From Melampsora larici-populina 98AG31 (taxonomy: Eukaryota; Basidiomycota; Pucciniomycetes; Pucciniales; Melampsoraceae), in contig NW_006768797.1 of NCBI RefSeq assembly GCF_000204055.1, forward strand, positions 835,388-861,116: a stretch of 25,729 nt of DNA. Direction: 5' to 3'. The translations under genes and the position numbers were made by a program. This document shows, one piece after another, positions 1 through 10,049 of this stretch. Every line of letters starts with the position of its first letter. The stretch's first letter is position 1. The notes under the pieces were generated by a model. That model saw only the letters and a program-made list of their open reading frames with translations. It was not told the DNA's origin and searched no databases.

Positions 1-390
1 TTTGTTGTTTGATTTGAGCAAACAACAGCCAATTAGGGTGATATTACGTTGGTCAAGGTGAGGCTAGTGTTGTAAAGTCGAGGGATCGAGAAGAAAGTGG
101 TTCGATGGCTGAGTCTAGATGGTCTCCTGAAGGGGGCGATCGAGACATGTGCCTCCACCCCTGATTCAGCCGCTGTACCGCTTGCAGCGGCCACAGCGGG
201 CCGGAGCGCAGCTCGCTGTTTGCCCGGGACCGGGAACGCAGCAGCAACGCAGCGGATAAAAAAATTGGGACCCCCCCGGGTTCCACAGCGCAACTGCTTG
301 ACGCTGCGCTGTTGTACATGTACAACGCAGCTGTGAAAGCTGCGTTGCAGTAGCGTTGCAGCCATTTGCAGCGCTACTGGTCCAATGTTG
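1..390. repeat. GC-rich GCAGC/CTGCG-rich repeat segment
   Basis: This stretch is much richer in G+C than the DNA that follows and is crowded with GCAGC, GCTGC and CTGCG words on both strands, for example around 180-250 and 285-380. Such clusters can be subterminal repeats of a DNA transposon, but I could not find a second matching end inside the window, so the element is not identified. Open frames on both strands here have no recognisable domain and look like consequences of the GC richness. Confidence 0.4.
311..326. repeat. Perfect 16-bp palindrome in the GC-rich segment
   Basis: GTTGTACATGTACAAC is a perfect inverted repeat, flanked by further GCTGCG and CGCAGC words that could lengthen a hairpin stem. 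It is probably part of a transposon end. No protein is known from the sequence to bind it. Confidence 0.6.
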
Positions 391-1347
391 ACAGAAGCAT
401 GGAGAAGCAGCTTCAGCTTCTTCAGAGGCTGACAGTCCCCAACAAAAACCAGTTCAAAAGATCACTTATCTTTATCACCCTTGCAACATCTACAACTCAA
501 GAGAGAGTGGGATGTTTAATGGGTAAGGAAATCACTACCCAACAGTTTTGGTAACATTATGAGACCATGATTTTCAATTTCAAGGCTCTTTGCTGCCTAT
601 GTATGTATCACTGCATATTGTTGTAGGATGCCTCCTGAGAAAGGTCCTTCAAATGAAAGCAAATCCAGAACACAGTCCAACAAGATTTGTTTAACCTTCA
701 CCATGCCTGTTTCCATGTACCACATCCACGTGTACACACCAATCAGTCCATGTAGAGTATGGATATAACCTACAAATAAGTTTCAGAGCCAAGCAAAGAA
801 CAGCCTTTGTCCAGAGGCTCAGACAGTGAGAGCATTAAACATCCTTCTTTGTTCATCTTTCATTGTGGACAACGGGTGTGCCCTTACACAAGGACCGCCA
901 GATACCCCCTCAACATCAAGGGGGTCTGAGTCTTGCAATTGCATCTAGACTGCATTACATCTATGTTCCATCTGAGCAGCTCAGATATATGTGGGTCTAC
1001 CGCCTTAGCTCAATGATACTAATTAGCAGCTATGCATGTTCAGCCATCCCTCCCTGATGAGACCAAAATGAATAATCCTGACATTGACAATCCCAAAGCT
1101 TTGACAATTGGACTAGTCTGAGCAGGCTTCACAAATTGAAAGATTTCAATATCAGATTGATAATCCTGGGTTTTACTCAGCATAAAGTCATTTGTCAATT
1201 TCTGGAGATATAAAACCCCAAATTTGAACTTGAGAACTTAAATTTTGGAAAATAAATTCAAAGTTGAAGCAATGCCATCACCCAGTCCCAACTTCTCACC
1301 ATCACTGATTGATGGAAAATATTATCTTGGTCCATCTCAACTTTGCA
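391..1347. other. AT-rich stretch without a recognisable gene
   Basis: Only short open frames occur, none with a recognisable motif. No terminal repeats or target duplications were seen. It probably consists of old repeat remnants. Confidence 0.4.
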
Positions 1348-2140
1348 TCAAACCCACTGAATCCATAAGGACCAAAGAAGAAGGTACATCTGTGAACTTT
1401 TAGGATCTTCTTCATCAAATGCATCCATACCCATCAAATTAGTGACTACAGCAATATTCCATTTATCTAATAAACACTGAATTAATTTAGATCCATATGG
1501 AGATGATAAGATTTCTTGACAAGCATAGACAGTGACTGATGCTCTTTTGGCATTCAAAATCATATTAGAGGCTTGTTTCAATAAGCTGGCGCCAGCTGTG
1601 AGAATTGAGATTGCTTTGTGAGCCTTGAAATTATCTTGGACATGATTGTAGAGGATTAGAAGGTAAGGCACATATTTTAAAGGAATTTGTGTTCTCAAAA
1701 TACCAGCAGTCATCTTATTTGCTGAGTCAGCTTAGACAGGTCCAGGTGGTCCAGAAGCAGCAATATTTGTCCTACACAAAGTTGATTCTGGAACTTTTCC
1801 ACAAATTTTCCAGAACTGCCCCAGGACACAGATTTGACTGTGTTCTGGACTCCTGGACTTGTGAAAAGCAGTACATGTTTGAATGCCCTTTTGCCAGGGT
1901 GCAGAAGCATTCTGGATTTCTGAAAAATGTTCTGGAAATTTTGTGGAAAAGTTCCAGAATCAACTTTGTGTAGTATAATTGAAAGCTTCATTCAATACAA
2001 AACAGCAGATCAGTGATATTTTGACCATCATGTTACATTTGATACAACTTAAACTAATTCCAATCACATCAGCTTCTTGAAAAGCATCACTACCAATCAG
2101 GCTTCTTGCCACTTGACCGGTAGAGACAGTCCAATGCTCT
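1348..2140 (-). pseudogene. Decayed unknown protein gene split by a MITE
   Basis: I do not recognise this protein. On the minus strand a 121-codon open stretch (1713 to 1348) is rich in Leu, Ala and Ile and reads as helical; it holds the segments YLLILYNHV, TAGASLLKQASN and VVTNLMGMDAFDEEDP. Upstream on the same strand, beyond the 196-bp MITE at 1775-1970, coding-like sequence continues (about 2140 to 1973, with [14 protein letters not shown] and a CIKC motif). The likely reading is one older gene broken by the MITE and by at least one stop or frame change next to it. It lies just upstream of, and opposite to, the pogo remnant. It may be a transposon-associated protein, but this is only inferred from the surroundings. 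Confidence 0.35.
1775..1970. mobile_element. 196-bp Tc1/mariner-type MITE
   Basis: The terminal inverted repeats are about 42 bp with one or two mismatches: CACAAAGTTGATTCTGGAAC at 1775 and its reverse complement ending at 1970. The element is bordered on both sides by TA (1773-1774 and 1971-1972), the usual target duplication of Tc1/mariner elements. It has no coding capacity; open frames that cross it on both strands are artefacts of the repeat. Its TIR differs from those of the two larger Tc1-like elements in the window, so another transposase presumably moved it. Confidence 0.8.
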
Positions 2141-2329
2141 TATAGTCTTTCAACAATGGTAGTTTGTCATGGACCTGGTCAGCACTATTAGATATTGGAG
2201 AAAGGCCATCTGGACCTTTCTTCCAACATCTATCGGCCAATTGTAAAACCCAATTTATTGATTCTTTATTCACAAAGGGGTGCTGGTACTCATATCTTGG
2301 TCAAACACCTAAGCTAAATCAAAAATCAT

Positions 2330-3160
2330 TCTTACTTTTCAAACCTCTTGGTGTGTACACGTTGGTGTGCTACCCGGGAACAGACATAGTGCTTTTCTCT
2401 TCTATGTAATGCAGATGGTTCTGATAAGCTTCAGCCTTTCATCTTCAGAAAGTCACTCCAACCTGCCTGCTTGAACAAGAGTTCCAGCTCTCTTGGATAT
2501 CATTACTGGAAGATTGAAAAGGCCTGGATGACCTACGCACTGTTCTCTGAGTGAATCACTCACTGGGATAGGGAGCCCAAGCACAAAAGTTATTGATTAT
2601 TCTTTTTGTTCACAACTTTTTGGGACATGGTGAGCCCCTTACTATCAACTCACAAGTATCCAACTTGAATTCTTTGCACCAAAACTTACCTCACATGTTC
2701 AGCCGCTGGATGCTGGCATTCATGCCTTGCGGAATGCTGATACCAATTGGAGTTCATAAGCTATGCTATCAATTGTGATGAATCCAATGGGCCTGTTGGC
2801 CTGATCTACAAAATTAACCAGCTTGATGCTATGGAATGCTCCAAAAACCTTTGGTTTGATATTATCAATTCAACTATCAAGAACTGCTTTCAAAAGTGGG
2901 AAATCATCTCTCCCCACAAGCCCAATGGATCTCTGGAGGCAAGTGATCTGAACAGTATTCAAGATATCAATCTAGACACAGACCCAATAATCACTCCTTC
3001 AGCTCAACAAGATCTCAAGCAGGATCTTCAAGAGCTAGTGTCATTGAATGTTCCTCATAAGAAGAACATGATGTCTTTTTCCAAACCCTCAACTCCCATG
3101 AATGCCTTGAGATGTGGACTCCAAAAGAAATTTTTGAAGCTATCAAACAACACAACTACG
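2330..3160 (+). pseudogene. pogo/Tigger-like DDE transposase, degenerate
   Basis: Pieces of a DDE_1 (pogo/Tigger) transposase can be followed through several frame changes. In order: a CNADGSDK block (from about 2405), an AWMTYALFSE block (near 2530), the second catalytic region reading LFVHNFLGHGEP (near 2600-2635), then LTSHVQPLDAGI (near 2690-2720), and a long frame from 2747 with YKINQLDAME and STIKNCFQKWEI, the typical end of the catalytic core. The tail near 3110-3165 reads PKEIFEAIKQHNYGKAV. The family normally has Asp in VDNFSGH; here it is His, so one metal-binding residue is gone. With the frameshifts the gene is certainly dead. The N-terminal DNA-binding part is not recognisable. 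An AT-rich foldback begins directly after the tail. Confidence 0.65.
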
Positions 3161-3286
3161 GCAAGGCTGTCACTATACTATACTATACTATGCTTCACTA
3201 TACTTGGTATAGTATAGAGTCCAACTATACTGACTTGAACTATACTTGGTATATCATAGATGAATTAAACTCAGATATACTATACT

Positions 3287-4036
3287 TGTGAGGAGTCAGC
3301 AACTGTTGGGCTGGCTCTTCACTAAAAAAAGGTGAAGAGTAGACAAAGATGAAGTCTTCACTTGGTACACCCAAGTGAAGACTGTGGTTAGTTGACCTCT
3401 GAAGAGAGGATTGATAGCCAGTGGGATGGCTGAGTACTCCCTCTAAGAATCTTACTCGGAGCTCTGGTCGATCTTACAACTCTGGAGCCTGCAGTAATTT
3501 AGACTCTGAGGATTCAGAGGTGCTGCTGGGTACTTTAGACTTTTTCAAAGAGGAACCCTTTGTAAATTCCAAGCTTGTTCTGTTAGCTATTAATCCCACC
3601 AGCTCAGAACACCACTTGAGGTTTTACAATAACCTGAGCAAAGACAGAAAAGAACTATGACGAACAAAGTACAACAATAGCACTTTACTCAATATTCTTG
3701 GTGAAGAATCAAGTAAGTTGTGATGATGAGTTGTGTAAAGATATGAGGTTGTTGTTCTTCCAGAGTGGGAAGAAGAGGGGTTTATATATCCTAGACCTAG
3801 GTGTCAACTTGTGGTTGGCGCTTAGGTTTGCTTCTTCTTTGGGTTAGGTATGGGTTAGGTTTACTATCACTAATTTAAGTCAAGTAAGTCTTGTTACTTA
3901 AGTGACTCTTGATACCAAGCCATGAGATGTAATCTTTATGGTTTTAAACAAGTTACAAATATTTACATATGTATTTCATATATTTACATGTGTGTTTGTT
4001 AGCCCACGGTCCTGTACACAGGGCTCAGGACTGACA
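3287..4036 (+). mobile_element. Solo LTR, copy A (750 bp)
   Basis: The sequence begins TGTGAGGAGT and ends GGACTGACA (TG...CA). It is bordered by a perfect 5-bp direct repeat ATACT at 3282-3286 and 4037-4041, the usual length for LTR retrotransposon integration. A related copy lies inverted at 5443-6988. Shared features are the direct and inverted GTCTTCACTTGG/CCAAGTGAAGAC motif near the start, the GTCAACTTGTGGTTG motif, and the terminal GTTAGCCCA...GTCCTG...GGGCTCAGG block. No internal region, primer site or polypurine tract adjoins it, so it is a solo LTR left by recombination between the two LTRs of a full element. The open frame at 3421-3660 lies inside it and is not a gene. Confidence 0.9.
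3781..3789 (+). promoter_or_regulatory. Putative TATA box of LTR copy A
   Basis: TTTATATAT follows a purine-rich GAAGAAGAGGGG run. The corresponding place in the inverted copy B reads CTATATAG. A TATA box at this point inside an LTR fits a U3 promoter; function is inferred from position only. Confidence 0.35.
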
Positions 4037-4296
4037 ATACTATACTATGCAGTATAAGTTGTGTATAGTCCATGTATAGTTTTTGTGTATAGTTTTTTTT
4101 GGCAGGGAAAAGAAGCCAAAAGTATATTTTATTTTTTTCCCTACCAAGAAGTATACACAAACTATAAACAACTTTGAGTACTCTGATAGTAGATAAATTG
4201 ATACTATAGTGAGTATAGTTGGGTTAAGTATAGTTGCAACAGAGTTCAGTTTCAACTATACTATACCCAACTATACCTACAACAGTATAGTATACT

Positions 4297-4637
4297 GGCA
4301 CTCTTGGTCACAGCACAGAGATCCCAGCTCCAAAGCACTCTGAGTTTGAGGCAAGTACCTGCTCAGCCAGCACGTAATCCTGTCTGCAGATGTGGTCACA
4401 GATCACCTTGGCATGAAGATTCCAATGAAGCTAAAGCTTGTGGGAGGGCTGTCTGTCAATCCCTGCAGGTCTTTAGGGCAGCATGCTCCAAAACACTCGT
4501 ATGGCCTACCCTTTTGTCATTCCTTTCTCAATCATCTTGAATACACAGTGAAACTAACTTAACACAAGTCCTGATTCTTGCAGGGCTCTTTTAGCCTTTG
4601 CAAGCTTGGTGTGTGGAAAAGTGGCTGACTCAGAGAT
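4297..4637. other. Spacer without a recognisable gene
   Basis: A 78-codon open frame at 4304-4540 contains CRCGH but shows no recognised domain and no continuation. Nothing else supportable is seen. Confidence 0.35.
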
Positions 4638-4828
4638 GGACTTAGTTAAGTTAGACAATGAAAGCGCACTGCACTCATGTCTCAACTTTCTGAACAAAAC
4701 TCTGCAATAAACCTTGAATCCATTTGTATGGGTTATTGCAGAGAATCTCGCTAGCCCATAATCTATGAAAACCCATACCTTTTGTGTTCCACAAAACCAT
4801 GTGGGCTAGCTCTAAATTAACTAAGTCC
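4638..4828. mobile_element. MITE-like inverted repeat (191 bp)
   Basis: GGACTTAGTTAAGTTAG at 4638 faces CTAAATTAACTAAGTCC ending at 4828, with one mismatch. Inside, a second inverted pair GCTAGCCCA (about 4750) and TGGGCTAGC (about 4802) supports a foldback. I found no flanking target duplication, so the boundaries and superfamily are open. Confidence 0.45.
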
Positions 4829-4955
4829 CTTGTGCAGAGACAACTATATGATGAATCAGGCTGAGCCCTGGACCCAAGCCCCTAACCCTTGGGCGCAGGT
4901 TTGGTCACGCATTTTTTGAGACTGACACATCGGGGTCCCCAGGGCCATAGGGTAC

Positions 4956-4999
4956 AGCCGCGGGGGGGAGCTTGTTATAAAGTCCCCTACCCGCGGGCT
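4956..4999. repeat. GC-rich hairpin downstream of the hAT gene
   Basis: AGCCGCGGG at 4956 pairs with CCCGCGGGCT at 4990-4999 with one bulged base; GGGG and CCCC can extend the stem inward. It lies about 200 bp beyond the stop codon of the hAT pseudogene in a short GC-rich island (4860-5000) and may belong to the subterminal part of that element. The matching end was not found. Confidence 0.4.
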
Positions 5000-5442
5000 A
5001 CCCACATTTTATGAGCCAAAATGATGGATTTCAAATCTGTAGAGATGAGGCAAAATAAGTAAAAAAAGTAAAGACCGTGAGGATAAAAAAGAGTAGAAAA
5101 CAACAAGAAGTAAAAAAAAGGAATGGAAAAAAGGAAACTTATAAGCATATGATGAAAAGCCTGGTTCACAATCAATTGCTATCATCCTCAATCACAATTT
5201 GATTTCCTGAATCTGAAAGTCTAAGTTTAGTGGGGAAAACACAGCCCCAAAGAGGCAAAACCACTCCTTAAGGCACAAAAGAACTTCCAAACTCATAGGA
5301 GTAAGAAAAGCATGTTGAGGTCCTATGATTGACTTTGTCTTACTAAATGCTCCTTGGATGGGGTGCTTGTAGCCAGAATTGCAAGGTACCTCCTTTCCAT
5401 ATTAGCAAGTCCTGGTAAAGACTCCTCCTTCCCTTTCAAAAT

Positions 5443-6988
5443 TGTCAGCCCTGAGCCCTAATCACAGGACCATGGGCTAACAGTACCACATGTAATATTA
5501 AAATATTGTATAAAGCCATAAGCTACATCTCAAGGCTCAGTGTCAAGAGCCACTTAAACACATGTATGTAATGTATTAAATACATAATAAATCTAACCCA
5601 AGTGACAACCACAAGTTGACACGTGAATAGACAAGACTCACACACCAACCACAAGTTGACGCTGGAACTGAGACTATATAGACCCCCCCTTCTTCCCTAG
5701 AATCATCCCCCATCTTTTACTACCATCACAACACAGAACCACATTTACTTGACTCCTATTGAGAGGATCTTCAAGTACGTGGTTAGCTGTGTAGTTTGTT
5801 AAAGACCATTCTTGAGCATTATGGGTTCCATTGCTGAACACCCAAGGTACTGATTTCTATGAGCCCAGGGCATTCATTGTCTCTAGAAATACACCTGAAA
5901 GTAGCAAAGCTTCCTCCTTTTTACAAAGTCTAAAGTAGCCTTCAGGATCTTGGGTTTACCAAAGTGTAAAGCCTGCCTCTTACAGTCTCACGAGGTTAGA
6001 GTGCACTAGCTCTTAATTGCCCTTAATCTCTTTACACTACACAAAAGATAATATTTTCTGGGCAGAAAATTAAATTATTGATACACAAAAATATTGAGAG
6101 GCCAGGAGAAGGGCAAAAAATAAATAAAAATATGCATCTTGTTCCCTGCGGTGAGAGCTTCACTCTCCATATTTTTCCATATTTTTACAGTCTGTATTGA
6201 TAAGTGTACTAACAATAAACCTTCATAATCATCCAATTACAACCTGTAACAAGCACTGAAATTTGGCTCATTAGTGTTTAGAGAAACTTTTGATTTCTGA
6301 AAACACCTATAACTTTGTCAAATCTGCCTCAAAACACTCGATTTTAAGTGCATTAGAAAGCTTAACTCTTCCTCTCGAACTTTCATAAGATCAAGAACTA
6401 TGTAGCTAGTATGACAATCATTCTATGGATCTGTATGTACAAATGTATAAAAAAGATGATATCTTTTTTAGAAGACCAGCATGCTGTGTGGTCCTATTAT
6501 GAACTATTTGGAGGACAATTCCAGCTTACCAATGCACCCAAAATCGAGCGTTTTGGACCGGAATTGAAAAAGTTATGAGTATTTTCAGAAATCAAAAGTT
6601 TCTCTAAACACTAATGAGCCAAATTTCAGTGCTTGTTACAGGTTGTAATTGGATGATTGTGAAGGTTGATTGTTAGTACACTTATCAATATGGATTGTAA
6701 AAATACGGAAAAACATGCGGAGTGAAGTTCTCAACGCAGGGAACAAGATGCATATTTTTATTCATTTTTTGCTCTCCTCCTGGCCTCTCAATATTTTTGT
6801 GTATCAATAATTTAATTTTCTGCCCAGAAAATATTATCTTTCTTGTAGTGTTATCTCTTCCTTAAATCCTCTTCTTAGAGGTCAACTAGCTGTAGTCTTC
6901 ACTTGGGTGTACCACGTGAAGACCACACTTGACCTTTATCACCACATTCTTAGTGAAGAGTACGCCCAACAGACGTGCACTCCTCACA
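5443..6988 (-). mobile_element. Solo LTR, copy B, carrying a nested MITE
   Basis: On the minus strand it starts TGTGAGGAGT (6988) and ends CTGACA (5443), with a perfect 5-bp duplication AAAAT at 5438-5442 and 6989-6993. Without the 816-bp MITE and its duplication it is about 727 bp, close to the 750 bp of copy A. Substantial divergence from copy A and a second copy of the CAACCACAAGTTGAC motif (near 5605 and 5646) suggest separate, not very recent insertions. It lies in the coding region of the hAT transposase; removing the LTR and one AAAAT makes the hATC domain read continuously, which confirms the boundaries. Confidence 0.9.
6035..6850. mobile_element. CACTA-type foldback MITE (816 bp)
   Basis: The ends are CACTACACAAAAGATAAT (6035) and, inverted, CACTACAAGAAAGATAAT (ending at 6850), followed by ATTTTCTGGGCAG on both arms. 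TTA flanks both ends (6032-6034, 6851-6853), the 3-bp duplication expected for CACTA (En/Spm) elements. The two arms are inverted copies for at least about 340 bp, with divergence increasing toward the centre, so nearly the whole element folds back. There is no coding sequence. The arm sequence is also found, degenerate, at 10787-11063 immediately before the DUF6589 gene, which suggests that element type as the autonomous parent. Confidence 0.85.
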
Positions 6989-8971
6989 AAAATGATAAGA
7001 TATTCCCCCAATGATGGTCACAATTGCCAAAATAGCAATTGATTTCACTTTTGATGGTGTTTTAAGAGGATGGTTTGTTGCTTCTGTAGACTTCTTTGGC
7101 AAAGCAATTTGGTTTTGCCTTCTTTTTCTTGGATTTGGGGGTTGGAGGAGCACAGGTAAAGGTTGATGCAATGTGAATAAACTATTGCTTGAAATTGTTG
7201 GGAGTCGTGCCATACTTTGAAAAGGACTCTGCATGATCCAAGGCATGCAGAATTTTTTCAGAAAGGTTTGATTATTTGAAGAACTGATTACCTCAAAAAA
7301 CTTTATCTTGAGGCAAGGGTTAAAAAATGTTGCACAAACAGGTGCTGGTTTCTTCAGGGCCGCTTTGAAGTGGTTGTCCAACTTGTTCATCATGTCATTT
7401 GCCGCTGGTATAAGCTGAGTGTGGTCATACTTATACTTGACCTGAATTAAGAGATATTGAATAAATATCAGATTGTAATATGATTATGATTTGATATTTA
7501 TGAAGAGATGATGACAAAAATACTGACCTTCATCAAACCTTCAATGATAACTGTGTAAATTGGGATCACTTCATGCATTGTAGGATATTGCTTTTGACAC
7601 AACATATTGTTAGATTTTCTGAGTTGCTTGAGATCACACATCTGTTCCACATACCCCCATTCCAATTTAGAGAGAGTAAACTTTGGGGCTTGACATTCAC
7701 AATACTGCACGCAGGCTTCTTTAAGTTGAAGTACTTGCTTAAGCATGAAGTATGATTTTCCATTGGTTACATCCACCATACCTGTTGACATGGTCAGTTG
7801 ACATAGTTTTTTGAGATGTGCTGGGGGCTTCCTCATTGGAGTTGGATGGTGGGCAAAACTGGAAAAATGTGAAAGCCTCTGTGTGTCGCTGACCTTCCTC
7901 ATCATTGTCTTGCTTGTTTTCAATTCCATTTTCTTTCTGGTTTTCATCTTGAAGATCTTTTTGAAGATCACGCACTAGAGCTATTACATTTGCAAAGTTC
8001 TGACTATGTTGCGGTGTTTTTCAAGTGTACATAGCCAGACCATGTATACGACCATAGATTGTACTTGAGTTAACAGAAGTGCTATCAGGATTGTTGACAA
8101 TATTCATTAAGGATGGAGGGAGGTTATCTTTGTCTTCAAATATGAAGTCTCCAAATAGTTTGAGGCCTTGCTTGGCAGCTAAGTTGATAACATGTGCACA
8201 GCATCCCATAAGCTGGTTTTTGGCAAATTTGATATTGGGATCTTGAGACATCAATCAACCAATTGTTGTATTCACACTTGCATTATCAGCTGTCATAGCT
8301 GAGATCTTCCAGCCCAAGTTGAATTCAAGGATATACTTGACCAGTATTTCACAGAAGTTATTGGCATCAGATTCATGGGCACCTAGAAACAGGAATTTTC
8401 ACTCTGGTCAGCAATCTGCAATTTGATTCAGTTAGAAAAATAAAAGAAGATATACAAGTTACCTTCAATATGAGGCATTCCAATCACAATATCCATAAGT
8501 TTCCAATTTTTGGTGATGAAGTGGCTGGGGATTCCTAGGAATCCATGATGATTGGGTGACGTCCACACATTCTGTGTGAAGGCAATGTATTCCGCTTGAT
8601 CAAAGTACTCCAACTGGATGAATTTTTCATAGTGATTAAAGACTTTGCTACAGTACTAAGCTATTGAATGGCAATGCACAAGCATTCCGCTGGTTTGAGA
8701 GTGTACAAGTAAAAGGAGGTCTTTGAAAGACTTTCAGTTGACTATTGCATACAGAAGGTTGCAATTGGCAATAAAGTACAGCTATTTCAAAAACAAAAGT
8801 GGTTGTCTTGTTTTCTTTTTTTCATTTCCGTGGTTTCCCATCTTTCAGGAACACCACAGAATAGGCTGATGACAGCCTGAGGTTGAATCCCGTTGAATCC
8901 TGTTGAACCCAGACAAGCTGTGTTTCTTGCTTGAAGCCAGCTCCACATCCATCCACACACAATTGGCCCAT

Positions 8972-9992
8972 TCTCAAGATGCCTGCTTCTCACAATTCAC
9001 AGCCTCTTCAAAGTTTTGATCAATCACATCCATATCAAAGAACCATCAACTTAAACACCGCTCAACAGTCTCGTGGTTTGTACAGCGGTACATCTTCAAG
9101 CTTCTTCCATCCGGCTCAAGATTTGACTCGAGAAGCACCAACGCCGTATGCACCGGGGCATCTCCCTTATCAAGGTGTCAGCCAGACCGGCTCAATCCCA
9201 TTTCCAACATCACAACCATTGAACTCCTTTTCTTTCCCTCCACCTCGTTTGAGTGAAAGATTTCAGGTCTTAGGTTTGAATGTTGTTGAAGTTGATTACA
9301 AAGGTATGTGTTGTTTTTTATCTCCCCTGTAGATATTCAGTTTGGCACTTTGTCTTCAGATTTGCCGCCCCCACCAGGTTTGAATGGAATATCTCAGGAC
9401 TTGGGTTTGAATGGTGTCACAATTGATTGTGAAGGTACGTCTTGTTGTTTATTCTCCTTGTAGATATCAAGTTTGACTCTTCATCTTCAGATCGCTCATC
9501 TTTGAAAACCACTGAGCTGGCTTTCAAAGTTCATGTTGAGGTTTTTGTACCTGATTAAGGCAATGAAGACGCTCAATTTAGCCAATCACACGTGCCAAGA
9601 GGTCAACAAAGGCTTCAGGACCGATTTCACCCACCTACACCCCCCTCAAGAATGACTGGGGCATTTGAGTATCAGTGAATGACAATACCAATCTTCAACT
9701 TTTCCGTTCTTTGATTTTCAGCCAATGTGATTTACCCAAGGCAAATATCTCTGAAGCTCTTAACTTCACACTCTCAGAAGATGATCTCAAAGTTACTGGT
9801 TGGATCCATGGCCACAAGGGCTTCCTCAAGAAAAAAGAATTTGAAATCATGACTGAGACTGCTTATAACAGTTTCATTGCAGCTTGCCTCAAGGGTCCAC
9901 AGCAATCCATGCATTTAGATTTTGTACAGGCAAATCCAAAGACTAAAAAGGTAAAGGAGAGCAATGTGAGCTTTTTTTCATCATTCTTGTGA
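8972..9992 (+). pseudogene. Accessory gene of Tc1-like element 1, degenerate
   Basis: From ATG 8972 the protein starts with a low-complexity segment rich in Ser, Pro, Gln and His, then two 56-nt introns (9304-9359 and 9435-9490) split a duplicated exon. After the second intron it reads AFKVHVEVFVPD and meets TAA near 9556. Coding-like sequence resumes at about 9675 with VTGWIHGHKGFLKKKEFEI, AYNSFIAACLKG and VQANPKTKKVKE. This block aligns by eye with the middle domain of the accessory protein in element 2 (SWLGITLTPKSYIRKQKYNL, WNDFKKLC, MANPKLQV), so the genes are related. The C-terminal SAM-like part is missing, evidently lost in the same deletion that removed the transposase core. The function of the family is unknown. 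Confidence 0.6.
9240..9490 (+). repeat. Tandem exon-plus-intron duplication, period 131 bp
   Basis: Two units (9240-9359 and 9371-9490, offset exactly 131 bp) share the exon part TTTGAATGNTGT and a 56-nt intron of the same pattern: GTAYGTSTTGT at the donor, CTTGTAGATAT in the middle, CATCTTCAG or TGTCTTCAG at the acceptor. The unit is one 75-nt exon (25 codons) plus one 56-nt intron, so duplication keeps the reading frame and both splice sites. Confidence 0.75.
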
Positions 9993-10049
9993 TCAGGATT
10001 GGGTTTGACAAATCAATGTGCAGGCCAAAAAAATCGCTCAAAATCTTGC

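Larger units (their letters stand above)
3171..4296. mobile_element. AT-rich TATAGT foldback element split by a solo LTR
   Basis: Two blocks rich in tatagt/actata words flank the solo LTR at 3287-4036. The outer sequences are imperfect inverted repeats of about 70 bp: the left arm runs from about 3171 (TATACTATACTATGCTTC, then GGTATAGTATAG and CCAACTATAC) and the right arm ends near 4296 (reverse complement with GGGTATAGTATAG and CAACTATAC). Removing the LTR and one copy of its duplication leaves a foldback of about 370 bp, a non-coding MITE. Its exact ends and own target duplication are uncertain because of the repetitive TA sequence. Confidence 0.5.
5192..8777 (-). pseudogene. hAT transposase pseudogene split by a solo LTR
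   Basis: Reading leftwards: an N-terminal part (FKDLLLLVHSQTSGML, then AFTQNVWTSPNHHGF and LMDIVIGMPHIEG), an 80-nt intron (8462-8383), the catalytic Asp region MTADNASVN, the CCAHVINLAAKQGL block, an acidic linker, MLKQVLQLKEACVQYCE, an 86-nt intron (7527-7442), and KYKYDHTQLIPAANDM with AALKKPAPVCATFFNP. The LTR at 5443-6988 interrupts the gene here. Beyond it the hATC dimerisation domain continues (YLIILKGKEESLPGLA directly across the insertion, then RRYLAILATSTPS, GPQHAFLTP) to a TGA at 5192-5194. Damage includes stops at 8734-8736, 8656-8658, 8255-8257 and 8031-8033, frame changes near 7900 and 7050, and one frameshift near 5330. A Tc1-like element at 8779-10611 separates the gene from its 5' end. 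hAT family membership is secure; the element's own termini were not found. Confidence 0.85.

Noticed and set aside
33..365. Open frames on both strands in the GC-rich block
   Set aside because: Few stops are expected in GC-rich repeats; no domain or splice pattern supports a gene.
1689..1991. Overlapping open frames on both strands
   Set aside because: They cross the 196-bp MITE; the similar protein text on both strands comes from its inverted repeats.
3421..3660. 79-codon open frame on the plus strand
   Set aside because: It lies wholly inside solo LTR copy A and has no counterpart frame in copy B.
5003..5191. Phe/Leu-rich minus-strand frames
   Set aside because: They lie in poly-purine/pyrimidine sequence just beyond the hAT stop codon.
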